From Gnetum montanum (Eukaryota > Streptophyta > Gnetopsida > Gnetales > Gnetaceae): 64,000 nt of DNA. The DNA lies in contig MNCI01015029.1 of the NCBI GenBank assembly GCA_015680685.1, positions 531,918-595,917 of the forward strand, read 5' to 3'. The position numbers and the translations under genes were made by a program. The notes under the pieces are model-generated. The model saw only the letters and a list, made by a program, of their open reading frames with translations. It did no database searches and was not told where the DNA came from. Below, piece by piece: positions 12,236 to 23,649 of this stretch (the stretch's first letter is position 1; each line of letters starts with the position of its first letter).

Positions 12236-12735
12236 TTCAAGCATCATAAGGAAATAAAATAAAGGCTAGAAACTACAAATGCTAAGCTCAAATTTCTTAG
12301 AGCATGATTCACAGAACAAAAATTAGTGCCTAAGAACATAGCCAAGAGAATGAATGACTACCAAGAGCTACAAAGCACTATCAAAGTATTCAACATCAAT
12401 TGCAAGCAATTCATTGCCTAGTTTGTCAATGTGAAGGAGTTGTTCCCTACAATGCCATGTCCATGGGATCTTCCTATACCGGTCCACATTAGTGATACTA
12501 CATAGACTATGTGTGATCCCTAGAGTAAGGAGGAGAATATGAAAGAATTGTTGGATTTGTTTCATCTTCCACTAGCAGTTGTAGCTACAATAGGATAGCC
12601 ACAACTACCATAGCCTCAATTGCAACCACCACATGTACTAGAGGCAAGACAAGGTCCTTTGGCACCTCAGAAGCCTCCACCTCATAGGACCATTTTATTT
12701 TCTTCTCATCTTTAGTTGCAAGAGGGGTTCATCTA
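12225..12735 (+). pseudogene. third-ORF fragment (C-terminal part) of element A
   Basis: Aligns with the reverse complement of about 23690-24140 in element C: the series EFKHHKEIK, LKFLRA, MNDYQEL, KVFNIN, ELFPTMPCPWDLPIPVHISD and LLDLFHLPLAV is matched there by EFKHHKDAK, LKVLRV, MNGYQEL, KVFNIK, ELFPTILCSWDVPIVTHIGE and LLDTFHLPPKF. This is the end of a coiled-coil-rich protein encoded after pol. Its function is unknown to me; the position is that of the env-like ORF in Athila elements. Confidence 0.75.
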
Positions 12736-12937
12736 TTAAATTTTTTAATTGTGTTCAATTTTACTTTCATGAACAGTTACTTTTGTAAAAGTTGTAAATC
12801 TGTACACTTAGGCACTTAGCATCAATTTGAGTTAGTCATTCGATTAGTCAATAATCCCATACCTTTCAAAATTTTGTAAAGAGATTTTTTCTCCTTTTTT
12901 TCACTTAAGGATGAGTTTTTAGTCATGCATGGATGTA

Positions 12938-13783
12938 TGATGAATCATTGGTTAGCTACGTTGACAAGGTTGTATCAATGCGTACCTATCGATGCATCCC
13001 CATCAACATGTACTTGTCAATGCATGATTTGATGCATCAATGCATATGCATTGATGGAGTGTTTGCTCTTGCCTATATAAATGTTTGTACCTATAACAAT
13101 TAAGACATTCATTCATTAGTAGCATAGTAGAGCTCCTACAATTTGTTCTTTTAAGATTTAGAAAAGAATATTTTCTAGGTGCTCATAGTAGGAGTTGAGA
13201 AGTGTATGGATATTTATTCAAGCACTAATATACCTAGACACTTTGGTATGAACAACAATAAATATGAGCTTCTTGATAAACCTTGCATCATTTAGAATTA
13301 GCATAATATTTACTTTAATGCACGTTATAATGCAATTTACTTTGATGCATTTAATTAATTAATTGAATATAGATAATTAATACACATAAGTAGAACCATA
13401 TTTAGCATACATTAACACTTGGTAATCCTAGTAGCATTGCAACATGTTCAGGATGTGTATAGCATGAGGGAATGGATGCTTATGTTAGGATTAGATTAAG
13501 ATGTTAGATAGTTTCTAGATTATTTAATCTTTTAATAATTTTATTTTTATGCTTACCATAAATAAATAAAAATATCAAAGTTATAGAAATCATGTGCTTT
13601 AGTTACACTTAACCATACCCTTGAACCTCACAAGTGGAATTGAGAAGATAATGATCACTTTTGTAAGTTCATTGCCTAAATAATGGGTACTTAGAGAGAT
13701 AAAGTCTATGAAATTTTACTGGATCACTTAGTGAACAGTGGTGATTTGTATGGTTGGTGGTAGGAACTACTCACTACCCATTA
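12938..13783 (+). repeat. 3' LTR of element A
   Basis: Begins tgatgaatcattgg after a decayed polypurine region (agtcatgcatggatgta at 12921-12937, compare agtcatgggggta in element E). It ends near ctcactacccatta, which aligns with the LTR end of element C. A TATATAAA box lies at 13074-13081. The 90 bp upstream of it are packed with short palindromes built on tgcat and gatgcatc. The end is assigned by alignment and could be off by a few bases. Confidence 0.7.
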
Positions 13784-13809
13784 GTATCTAAGAATTCATT
13801 TCTTAGCAA

Positions 13810-14440
13810 GCTAATGATTCTAACCATAACTATTCATGATCTACTAACAACACTTATTGCATATGTTATATCGAGATGAGTGCATGCCATAGCATCCATT
13901 AAAGAGACAAAAATATAAGTATATGAAATATCTTTTACTTCTGAAATTTCTTCTTTAGTAGTAGGATAATCTTTCTTAGGTAAGTAGAAATGAAAAGTCA
14001 AAGCAGTACTTCTTGGTCTTTCATCTAACATATTAAGATGTTCAAACACTTTTTCAATATGCTCACTTTGACTGAGCTACAACATTTTGATTTTAGTTCC
14101 TATAAATATGCATTTCAAGAATTCATTTGGCTTGCCCCAAATCCTTCATAGAAAACTACTTACTTATCTCTATTTGAAGTTATTTCATTTTTAACATATC
14201 ATTTCCTACAATTAGCATATCATCTACATAAAATAAAAATTTTAAAAATTTATTTTTATCACTTAATAAATAAACACAATAATTAAAATCACACCTATAA
14301 TAATCCATTTACTACATAAAAGAATCATATTTTCTGTACCACTACCTAGGAGCCTATTTTAAACCATATAAAATTTTTCTTAAGCAACAAACATAATGAG
14401 GTTCATTTTGATCGATATATCTATCACAACCTAGAAATTT
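13810..14440 (-). pseudogene. Ty1/copia reverse transcriptase fragment
   Basis: On the - strand the order is HYVCCLRKILYGLK, then PRxWYRKYDSFM, CVYLLS, FYVDDMLIVG (catalytic YVDD at 14219-14230), EFLKCIF-like remains, and finally YTYIFVSLMDAMACTHLDITYAISVVSR. These are the copia RT palm and the start of the RT-RNase H connection. The frame is broken by stops and shifts. No LTR found nearby. Confidence 0.85.
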
Positions 14441-15460
14441 GTATAATTTTAATTATTTAATTCAATGCATATGATTAATTTTTTAATGTTATTAGATGCA
14501 TTTCAATAGATCACCTTACTATTGTTACTATTATTATTATTGGTGTTGTTGATAATTTCTTACATTAGTGAATGCAATTTGCTTGACAGGGTATTTTTTA
14601 AAGTTTTGTATAATGTATTTTACTAATAATAAAGCCTAGTCATAGACCTTTTGAATATTTTATGATTAAATGTTGAAATCCAATTACCCCATGAAGTTTT
14701 TCTTTTGTCAGTCATTATGCCTTTACAAATACTTGGCTAATGAAGACTGCGCATGTACCTAGTAATAGTTAAATAATTTGCATTTCACATTTTCCTTAGA
14801 AGGCCATTCTTTATTTTCTATTGAGAGCTGAACAACCCTTAAATAATTTTTACCTTTTCACATAATGGCTAGGTACCATTTTTCTTATATTGAATGCTCT
14901 ATCTATATATTTATACTAGAGCCCAACTTTGGGGATAATTGGTTTTAAATAAAGCATTGAAGATTGGATATGAAAAAATCCCATTGATGCTACATTGGTA
15001 TTTCTAAGTTGTATTTCATGTGTGATTTGAAGGCTTTTCTGCTTCTCCACTACATAAGCCCTACGTTGTGTCCTAGCACTACCTCTTCACTTGCAAGCCC
15101 ACCATAACACTCTTTATGTGTAGTGTTATGAGATTTGTGTGCAATAGAGTTGGGATTGTACTTAGAATTTTCCATCACTTTCTGTTCATCTTCACATATC
15201 TTATCCATGATGGTACTATGTCACATCGCATCGTTGCCATGCCTAGGTATTGAAATTATGAAGTTTTAGATGCCTAAATTAGGAAATATGTAGGAAAGTT
15301 TCACCTTAATAGGATCAAAAAAGCATGAATTCTTTGATGTAAAATCAACTCTAGAATGCATGATATCATTTCCAAGCTATGGCATTTAAAAAATTGGTTT
15401 CTCCATTTATTAAAATTTTTGATAGTTTGAGTTTCTTTATTCCTAATTGATATGAGAAAC
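14441..15460. other. AT-rich stretch without recognisable gene
   Basis: Nothing coding recognised on either strand. The stretch 15200-15420 has modest similarity in style to copia internal DNA but I cannot assign it. Confidence 0.4.
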
Positions 15461-15479
15461 ATACGGAAGAAAACAAGGA

Positions 15480-16030
15480 AATCTAAATCACTAAGAAGAT
15501 TTGGAGAATCTCAACTCTACCACACTTGGTGAAGGAGATCATACATGGTAGCCAAGTGGATGGATACATGGCTAGTTCCCCTTCCTCTTAGAAAAGGAAA
15601 AGAGAAAGGAGAGGAAGAAAAAATCCTTGTAAAAGACCGTCTCAGGTAGCAATAAAGGCATCATCTAGTAATAAGCAAAAGGGCTCTTCTTCCTTTCCTC
15701 CTCCCATCTCTTCTCAAGTATCATCTCTCTTATCTTCCCCATCTTACATCCCCTTATCCCTCTAGTTTCTCCCTCAAATTGGCTGGAACAAGAAGCCATT
15801 GAGGTTAAACTATGCATGAGGCTTGAAAGGCTTTTTCTTGAATTTGATCACAATAAAGGTTGGGAGAAAGGTTGGGATAGCGTCCAAGCTGGAAATGAGG
15901 TGGTGATTGCCCACTTATAGGAGCTTGAGGATTGGACCAACCAGTTAACTCAAACCATCCAATATTATTGCAGGTACCTTCATGAGTAGATGTAGAACCC
16001 ATCTTTAGAGAATCACCGAACCAAATGGAT
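15480..16030 (+). pseudogene. unassigned reading-frame remnant
   Basis: From about 15767 one + strand frame reads WLEQEAIEVKLCMRLERLFL, then FDHNKGWEKGWDSVQAGNEV, LEDWTNQLTQTIQYYCRYLH and NHRTKWINE. It is interrupted only by TAG codons, each one transition from Gln or Trp. Upstream, 15520-15720 encodes a basic stretch (KRKREREEEK) and a Ser/Pro-rich stretch. I do not recognise the family. Position next to LTR-like DNA suggests a retroelement gag or accessory protein. Confidence 0.5.
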
Positions 16031-16346
16031 TAATGAATAGTTTGTTATTCCACTTCCTATATTTCCTCTTAATGTTTTTCTTCTATTTGTGTCTAGTTTT
16101 ATATTATAATGAAATGTTAATTATTACTATTTTAGTTTAATGCATGTATTTCATTTTAATATCTTTATTTATTTTACTTTATATTTTAAATTAAAATTAT
16201 CAGTCATGTTTTCTCTTCCACTCAGGACTATTCTTGGGCTAACTATACCCATAAGATAGGTGCCCTAGGCAACAACCTTGCAAAATTGTGCTCCTTTTGG
16301 GTGTCATGCATTAGTTTGCCTCCTGGCCTAAATTTTTGCATCAATA
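16031..16346 (+). repeat. LTR-end-like dispersed repeat (copy 1)
   Basis: Contains gataggtgccctaggcaacaa and ends near tttttgcatcaata. The reverse complement of this pair (ttgatgcataaattt followed by attgcctagggtgcc or -gcacc) recurs at 33889 and at 53426, so it is a dispersed family, most likely an LTR terminus. The start is not defined. Confidence 0.5.
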
Positions 16347-16870
16347 ATAATTGCACTTAATCACAAAGAAAATGATATTTAGTTTCAATATATTTAGTTT
16401 TTCCATAAGAAATATAATTTTTATATATAGAAGAAACATTATTAATAGAGTAAATAGTGATGGGATTAGAAAATACAATACCAAAGCGCTTTATTACTTT
16501 TTGCATCTATAAATCTATGTAGTAGTGAGAAGTACTTACATATTTAGCTTTTGCTAATAATAATATGATAAAGCTCTACTTTCTCTTCAACTAAGATATC
16601 AAGATTTTTCCAAGAAAGTGGCAATTCCCATTGGTAGATCTTTGATCATCTCTATTACTAGCCAAATCAGCATGTGCCTAAGGTTGTAGCTCAAATGTTT
16701 TACTTCTTAAATACTACATCCCATTATTTTCATTTCCCTTCAAATTGCATGGAATTCTTTTAGCTGCTACAAAATGTGATTCTTTTGAATCTACCTAGAA
16801 TTGAGAAATTAAGCCCACTACATAAGCTATGTATAGTCTATTTATTACTGCATACTGAAGGCTTCTCACA
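16347..16870 (-). pseudogene. Ty1/copia RNase H fragment
   Basis: The - strand reads remains of ALSYYY-x-KAKYV, then FGIVFSNPITIYSINNVSSIYKN and GKTKYIETKYHFLCD. These correspond to copia RNase H blocks (KAEYVA, the CDN-SAI segment, and KHIEIKYHFLRE). Frames are broken and the catalytic residues are not all identifiable. It lies upstream of, not after, the copia RT at 13.8-14.4 kb, so the two are probably separate insertions or a rearrangement. Confidence 0.7.
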
Positions 16871-17398
16871 ATGAGCCTTTAAAGACTAATCTCAGCCTTC
16901 TTTTTTTCCTTCTCCTAACAAAGGTGTACATGTGTACTTTGGGAAGTAGCATAAACTTTAGGTTGAGTCATGTAAAATAATTTCAGCATTTGCCAAATCT
17001 ACTTTTTTTGAGAGATAAAAGTGTTCTTTTTTACTTGTCGTATATGCAAATCTAGAAAAACACATCAACACATGATGACTTGTGGCTCACTCATGGTGGT
17101 AGATAAACCTTTTCAAAAAAATTTCATCAAATCCAAGATCATCTCAAAACTCCAAAAAACAAGTTACAATCTTCCAAAGTTGATCAAAAAATTTGAAATT
17201 TTTGACATGCCTTGTGGTTAAGGCATGGTAAACTACAGGACCTATGGTGAAACTTACACAACCTATGGTATCTCATTTTTAAGAAAATCACATTGACCAT
17301 TACTTGTGATCTAACAAATTTTTTATTTTTTGATTGATTTTTGACTCCAAAAAAGACTAAGATGAATTCTTTCACTTCCATCTTTCAAAAATCCTAAC

Positions 17399-18260
17399 AA
17401 TGTCAAGTGTTAATTTTTTATGTTTTGGATGTCTTAAAGCTATAGAACTAGCTTTACTCAATCATAGGAGAATGATGAGGCATCTAGTAAATATTTTATA
17501 TCTCCATGTAATCTTGAATGCATTAAACTCTTTGTGTGCACTTAAACTTGTAGTTTATGCTCATTTCAGAGTGTGTGGTACATCATTAGTGTCAATGTAG
17601 CTAGTGCATGGATGAACCACTTCTATTACAAGTATTAAAACTATAAATACACAAAGTAGAGAGCCCTAAAGTGTCATTCATTTCAAAATTTTCCTTGTAT
17701 TTTCTAAGATGAAGTGTTTTTCCTCCCTTGGGTAACTATGCATTTTCTTTAGTTCTTTTAATGTATTTTAATTCATTACTTCAGTATTCTATGTGACTCT
17801 ATCCAAGTGCTAGCATGCTTTCATAACCTAGAATTATTTAGTTGATACAGAGTTAGGTATTTGCATAGTGAATAAAGCTTATGATTTTTTCTTTTTCTTT
17901 ACAATATTTATCTGCAATTAATATTTAAAATACCAAAAATACAAGCTCAATGTTGTATCAATAATTAAATAATTTTAAAAATTTATTATTATTTATATAA
18001 TTAATTAATTATTAATTAGTTAATTATGTGGTGTTGTGATGATTCATTCTTGCCTAAAGAGGTTAGATTTGTATAGCATACTATTGGATCATTAAGAATG
18101 CAATTAAGAAGCCATTTGTACATTTTCCAAGTGTTTAGAGTTCCACCTATCTCTTTGAAGATTATGATGCACTTTTGTATGAGATTCATTGCACCTATCT
18201 ATGGATAATTCAATGTAATCATGCCTTTAATTGATAGAAAGCCATAAGGCTTAAGGCCTA
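17399..18260 (+). repeat. possible solo or 5' LTR upstream of the copia fragments
   Basis: Starts tgtcaagtgttaattt. TATAAATA lies at 17642-17649 and AATAAA at 17871-17876, about 230 bp later, an LTR-like promoter and polyadenylation arrangement. No second copy is seen in the window, so the boundaries and identity are tentative. Confidence 0.35.
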
Positions 18261-18530
18261 TTCTTGACGTTTTAAATGCATTACACAAAAAGTGAAACAC
18301 TCTACTTTTGAAAGATGTCTGTCATGAAAAACATGAAATACTCCCCATAAAAACATTTTAGATACTACTCTTACCCTAAAAACATTACTTTCTTCTGACT
18401 CCTGTGACCACCTCCCCCTCTTCCCTCCCACCTATTCCCCCAAAATCTATACCCTACCACTGTACATACACTACTTTTTGTTAGCACTCCCACCTTCCCC
18501 TAACAACAAAACACTACTTTTTTTTAACTA

Positions 18531-19025
18531 CTATAACCTTCTCTCCATCCTCTCCCCATTGAAAACATTTTAGACACTACTTTTTTATTATTTGATTGTG
18601 TTACTAGCCCCAAGTTATCCTAGCTTTTCATGCCTTTTCATGGAACTTTGCAAACTTCTATTTTCCTTAAAAATTACAATACCTTGGGAATGAAAATGCA
18701 CTTTCAATATTTTTAGGTGATTGTGTTAAGATGAGATACTTAATAAGCCTTCAAAAACTAGTCAAATAGTACCCTCTTTGTAATTGCTATAACCCTCTCT
18801 CCATCTTTACCTCTAAAAACATTTTAGACACTACTTTTTATTATTGGATTGTGTTACTAGCCCCAAGTTATCTTGCCTTTTCATGGAACTTTGTAAACTT
18901 CTATTTTTCCTTAAAAATTGTAATATCTTGGGAATGAGAATGTACTTTCAATATTTTTAGGTGATTGGGCTAAGATGAAACAATAATCCTTCAAAAAACT
19001 AGTCAAACAAGACCCTTTTTTGTAG
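18531..19025. repeat. tandem duplication of 256 bp
   Basis: Two adjacent copies, 18531-18786 and 18787-19025, both starting ctataacc(t/c)tctctccatc and sharing the block gtgttactagccccaagttat. Partial earlier echoes of the aaaaacattttagacactac word occur near 18349. No coding content recognised. Confidence 0.85.
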
Positions 19026-19294
19026 CTATAGTTGGGTAGAATGATAATTTCTAATATAGTTCATTCTTTATAAATGCAGATCCCTTCTCCATAAATACAT
19101 CCTTAAATTATTCACAATACATATATTTTATTTGATGGATCAATGCCCTGACTATTCTAAAGATATCTCCATCTACAAATTAGAGCATCACTGTCTATTA
19201 GTTATGTTCAGAATTCTAAGATTTTTCAGTTGTAATATTATGTCCTTAGAATCTTTAGTTAAGCCATCACACTTAGACAATTTTAACTCTACTA

Positions 19295-19576
19295 AGCTTC
19301 TCAAATTTGTGAAACCCTATGCTAAATCTTTTACCTTAATGTTTTCACATATCAAATTTTGTAAGTTAGTAAGCATGCCTATAGTTTTAGGTAGAGTCTT
19401 GAGCTCTAATCAAATAAAAACAATTACTCCAACTTAGCTTCTCAAATTTGCAAAAACCTATGGCAAAGATTTTACCTTAATTTTTTCATACATCAACTTT
19501 TGTGAGTTAGTTAGCATGCCTATAGTTTCACGTAGAGTCCTAAGCTCCAATCAAATAAAAACAATTACTCCAACTT
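19295..19576 (+). repeat. tandem duplication of 141 bp within copia integrase region
   Basis: Copies at 19295-19435 and 19436-19576, each from agcttctcaaatttg to caattactccaactt; a third start (agct) follows at 19577. It precedes the integrase C-terminal piece and probably duplicated part of the old integrase core. Confidence 0.85.
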
Positions 19577-19905
19577 AGCTAACATGCCTATGTTTTCTGG
19601 TAGACTGTTTAGCTTAGGGCAATATCCTAATGCCAATGTCTGTAATGCTATTAATTTCAATTATCTTCAAGTTTTTGGATGTGAATCTTATGTTCATGTT
19701 CCAAAAATTGATAGATCAAAATTAGACTATAAGTTTGTAAGATGTATTTTCCTTGGTTATGGTCATGGTGATAAATTTTATAAGTTATACAACTCAGAAA
19801 CTAATAGGGTTATCTATAGTCATGATGTTGTGTTTAGAGAGTTTTGTAGATATATTAAGTGTAATCTCTCTAATGATGTAACACCTATCTTTTTCAGTTA
19901 ATAAA
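19577..19905 (+). pseudogene. Ty1/copia integrase C-terminal fragment
   Basis: Frame reads YLQVFGCESYVHVPKIDRSK, then YKFVRCIFLGYGHGDKFYKL and RVIYSHDVVFRE. This is the conserved copia block after the integrase core (VFGC...HVP...R...LD.K...C.FLGY...GY.L.......SRDV.F.E). The catalytic DDE core is not visible upstream, where the 141-bp duplication sits. It leads directly into the RT at 20192, so this is one copia copy in the order INT-RT-RH. Confidence 0.88.
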
Positions 19906-20191
19906 GGAAATTTAGGGGATCATCCTCCTTCAGTAGGATATATTTCTCCTCACCAACAAGATGATGTGAATAATATACAAGAAGTAAGTACAAGGGAACA
20001 TGTAAGTGAAGATGAGGAAATAGAGTGTCAACATGATGCTCCATCAACTTCACAACCCTTAAGATTTTCTAATCACATAAGAAAATTATCCACTTGATTT
20101 GAAAATTAAATTCTAATCGCTAAAGCTAAACCACTTACTTATGATAAAGTATGTACATCTCTTTATCATAAAGAATGAAAACAAGTGATAG

Positions 20192-21650
20192 ATGATGAAC
20201 TACTTTCTATTCATAAGAATAAGACATGAAAATTGGGTGAACTTCCATTTTATAGAAAACAAATTAGATGTAAATGGGTGTTCAAAATTAAATCTGGTGA
20301 CCAATTTAAAGCACATCTTGTTGCCAAGGATTATTCCCAAAATAAGGGAATTGATTATGATGAAATATTCTCTCATATGGTAAAATTAACATCCATTAGA
20401 TCATTGCTATCAATAACAACAACTTATGATCTAGAAATTAAACAAATGAATGTAAAAACTGCTTTACTCAATGGTGATCTTGAGGAGAAAATATATATGC
20501 TTCAATCTAAAGGGTATGAAGTGAAAGGAAAAGAGCATATGATATGTCAATTGTTAAGATCATTGTATGGCTCAAACAAGCACCAAGAATGTGGAATAAA
20601 AAATTTAATAAACACATGTTAAATCTTGACCTCATTAAAAGGTAGGAAGATGCCTACTTATATGTCAAAAATAAAAATGGAAAACTCTTAATTTTATTCC
20701 TATATGTCGATGACATGTTAATAGTAAGAAGTAACATGGATGAAATTAAGGATTTGAAGCAACTTCTTTCTTCTTAGTTTAAAATGAAAGATCTAGGTGT
20801 TGTTAAAATAATTTTTGGCATGGAAACTGAAAGAAAGAGAGGTAATAACAAACTTTGGGTTGGACAATTTGCATATGTGCAAAATATCTTAAAAAGATAT
20901 AATATGCAAGATTGTAAGCCTATGGCAAGACCTTGTAAAACTGGGATGAAATTCTTAGTTGAATAGTGCTCTAAGATAGATGATAAAAAAGAGCTTATAA
21001 ATAAAAATTCCATATGCTAGTGCTATCCGGAATTCGATGTCTAGAATGGTCAATATTAGATCTGATATTGCATACATTGTTGGAAAACTCAGCAGGTATA
21101 TGTCTAATCCAAGAAAATAACATTGGATTATTGTAAAATGAATTTTCTGATATCTTTGTGGTACTATGAACTTTGGTATTTGTTATCAAAGTGATTCTTC
21201 CATTCTACATGATTATGTGGATGTTGATTAGGGTGGGGATTTAGACAACAGAAAATCAACTACTAGATATGTGTTTAATATCTTTGGTGATGATATCTCT
21301 TGGAAAAGCCAATTGTAGTCTTATGTAGCTTTTTGTACTACTAAATTAGAATATGTTGCTATAAACCTAGCTAGTTGAGAAGCAACATGGCTTCAAAGAT
21401 TAGTGGCTGAACTCAAAATTGAAAAAAAGATTTTGAAAATTGGCTGTGATAACCATAGTGTAATTTATATATCCAAGAATCCCACTTTCCATAGTAGGAT
21501 GAAGCATATACAAATACAGTATCATTATATTCAAGGGTAGGTAAATGAACAAATGATTCTTCTCGAAAAAATTAAGATAGAAGAAAATCCTACTTATATG
21601 ATGACAAAATCTTTATCTGCTAAAACATTTTTATGGTGTTGAACAGTTGT
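20192..21650 (+). pseudogene. Ty1/copia reverse transcriptase-RNase H
   Basis: RT begins with KWVFKIKSGDQFKAHLVAKD and FSHMVKLTSIRSLLSI, followed by LEIKQMNVKTALLNGDLEEKIYM-type blocks. After a frameshift near 20620 comes LYVDDMLIV (catalytic YVDD at 20703-20714), FKMKDLGVVK, then a connection region to 21180. RNase H follows (DLDNRKSTTRYVF, CTTKLEYVAI, then CDNHSVIYISKNPTFHSRMKHI). Stops are few and mostly TAG or TAA at Gln or Trp positions. Catalytic Asp residues of RT are kept, but the frame is not translatable. Confidence 0.9.
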
Positions 21651-21729
21651 TGGTGTCATGGAAGTGATATCATCTAAGGTCTAAATTAGGCTTCAAGATA
21701 ACATTGCCTTCAGGAGAGAGAATTATGAG

Positions 21730-22200
21730 TGAAGTAAAGACAACTTTTGTTCACCTAAGCTTAGATATTATCATCTTTTTTATTACAAGAACTATCTTTT
21801 TTGTAATTGTGTGGTACAATAGTTATGTTGTAATAAACTATAGTGTTGAATATTTAACTGCAAATATTTGAAATATAGTCAATGTAAATCTATTATTCAT
21901 CTCTATTATTTTACTATTGTTAATATCTTGTTTACATTTGGTTAACACTATATGTGAATGTTCATCCCATGCCATCAATATGATTACAAGGAAGTCTTGA
22001 AAGCAGTGTGTTTGGTTTTCATCCCTATGCTTTTTTCTTTTTCATTCTTTATTGTTCATTGTGGTATAGAAATTTTTTCTGAGCTGACATAAAGATCTAG
22101 GAGCTTTTTTCCTACTAGGGTTTTTCTCATTTTTCCCTAGGATATATTATTATGTTTTTTTGTTGATTTATTTTTTACTATTATGATGAATGATCTAAAA
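21730..22200. other. no gene recognised
   Basis: T-rich DNA after the copia RNase H. It may hold the copia 3' end, but no LTR partner or polypurine tract can be shown. Confidence 0.35.
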
Positions 22201-22514
22201 ATCACAAATGGCGATTATAGGTTATACCAAAACAAAGATCAATAAAAAATAAATTAAAAAAAGTCAAATTAATCCAAGTATCAAATAAAATTGGTAGTGT
22301 GATAAGGTGATTATTTTCAAGAAGAAATACATGGGTTAGAAAACCATCCATAAAAAAGTTAAATGAAATTATGGAGTTAAATAAAGTAATAAACAACGTT
22401 AATGTTTTCAAACCTTTTTATTTGAGATATTGTAGATAGAATACTTATTGATTTTATCTAAAATCATTGTCTTCGAAATATCATGAACCATCACTTCTTC
22501 CTCATTTTCCCATT
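22200..22514 (-). pseudogene. NLR pseudogene, MHD-motif part
   Basis: The - strand reads WENEEEVMVHDISKTMILDK. MVHD (22480-22491) stands at the place of the MHD motif that closes the NB-ARC domain of plant NLR immune receptors. This frame continues exactly from the other half at 32117 if element C and one copy of its 5-bp target site are removed (SLI-W | ENEEE). The sequence downstream to 22200 is Leu/Phe-rich with stops. No clear leucine-rich repeats remain. Confidence 0.7.
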
Positions 22515-23417
22515 TGATGAGCCACGAGGTATCCGTACACCAAACCATACAAATCATGAAGCATTCATGTGCAACTTAGTCGCAAAATTTATCATTTCCA
22601 GTGCACTAGTCCTTTAGGAAGTGAATCTTGCCCTAAGGTCAATCATTATCCTTCCAATTACACTTGTGATGTACATTGGTATGGTTAAGTGTAACTAAGG
22701 CATATGATTTTTATCATTTTGTGTTTTATAAGGTGGTGCTCAAATGTAGATAAAAAGAATTTGATTAACTAATCTAAATTAGCTAACTAACTGGCATTTA
22801 ACTAATCCTAACATAAGTATCCAATCCCACTTTCCGTACATGTCTTAAACCCACATATCCACTACTGGGTGACCAAGCGCTATGCTATTAGGCATACCAA
22901 GCAATAACACTGCTGGGATTACCAAGAAAATATGTGTTATGCTTGAAGTGGTCATACTTATGTGTGTACTCTATCTAGCCTAATTGCTTCATTATACTAA
23001 TTGAAAACATTTAATAAATAACTAAAAACATTAAATGCATAAATTAAATAGTTAATCTATCCAAAGTGCTGCAAGATTTATTAGAAAGCTCATCTTTATT
23101 GTCGCACACACTGTTATGCTCAGGAACAACAATGCTTGAATAAAGATCTATATACTCAATGACTCTTGTTGCAGGCACTCAGGAAAAAATTCTAACTTTC
23201 AAATAGAAAAAATGTAAGATTTCTGCTACAACTACAATCTCTACTTACCATAAATGTGGTTGCAATCTTGTATTTATAGCTAACTACAAGCACTATGTCA
23301 ATGAGGCCATGTCAATGCATGATATGATGCATCAACTAGGACTAGTCAATGAGGCCTAGATGATAAGGCTATGTCAACAAGGTTTCATCAATGTAACCAA
23401 TAGAACGTGACGTATCA
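22515..23417 (-). repeat. 3' LTR of element C
   Basis: 903 bp, from tgatgagccacgagg to gacgtatca. It is followed on the + strand by tatccccatgact, the reverse complement of the polypurine tract, the same junction as in element E. It aligns with the LTRs of E (shared accaagcgct, gctgcaagatttat, gaataaagatc(t/c) words) and with the partial LTR at 31524-32116. Confidence 0.85.
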
Positions 23418-23649
23418 TATCCCCATGACTAAATGAAAACTTTTCCTTGAGTTCTTTTACAAAATTCAGAAGGTATGAGATTATTGACTAATGTTTTCTC
23501 AAACAAAAAAAAAAACTAACTAACTTCACAAAAAATGGAGTGCTTGGGTGTACAGGTTAACACATTACAAAAAATGATGGTATTTAGGACACAAAATTAA
23601 ACATAATGACTTAACTTTTCAAAAATTAGATAGCACATTTATTGATGGT

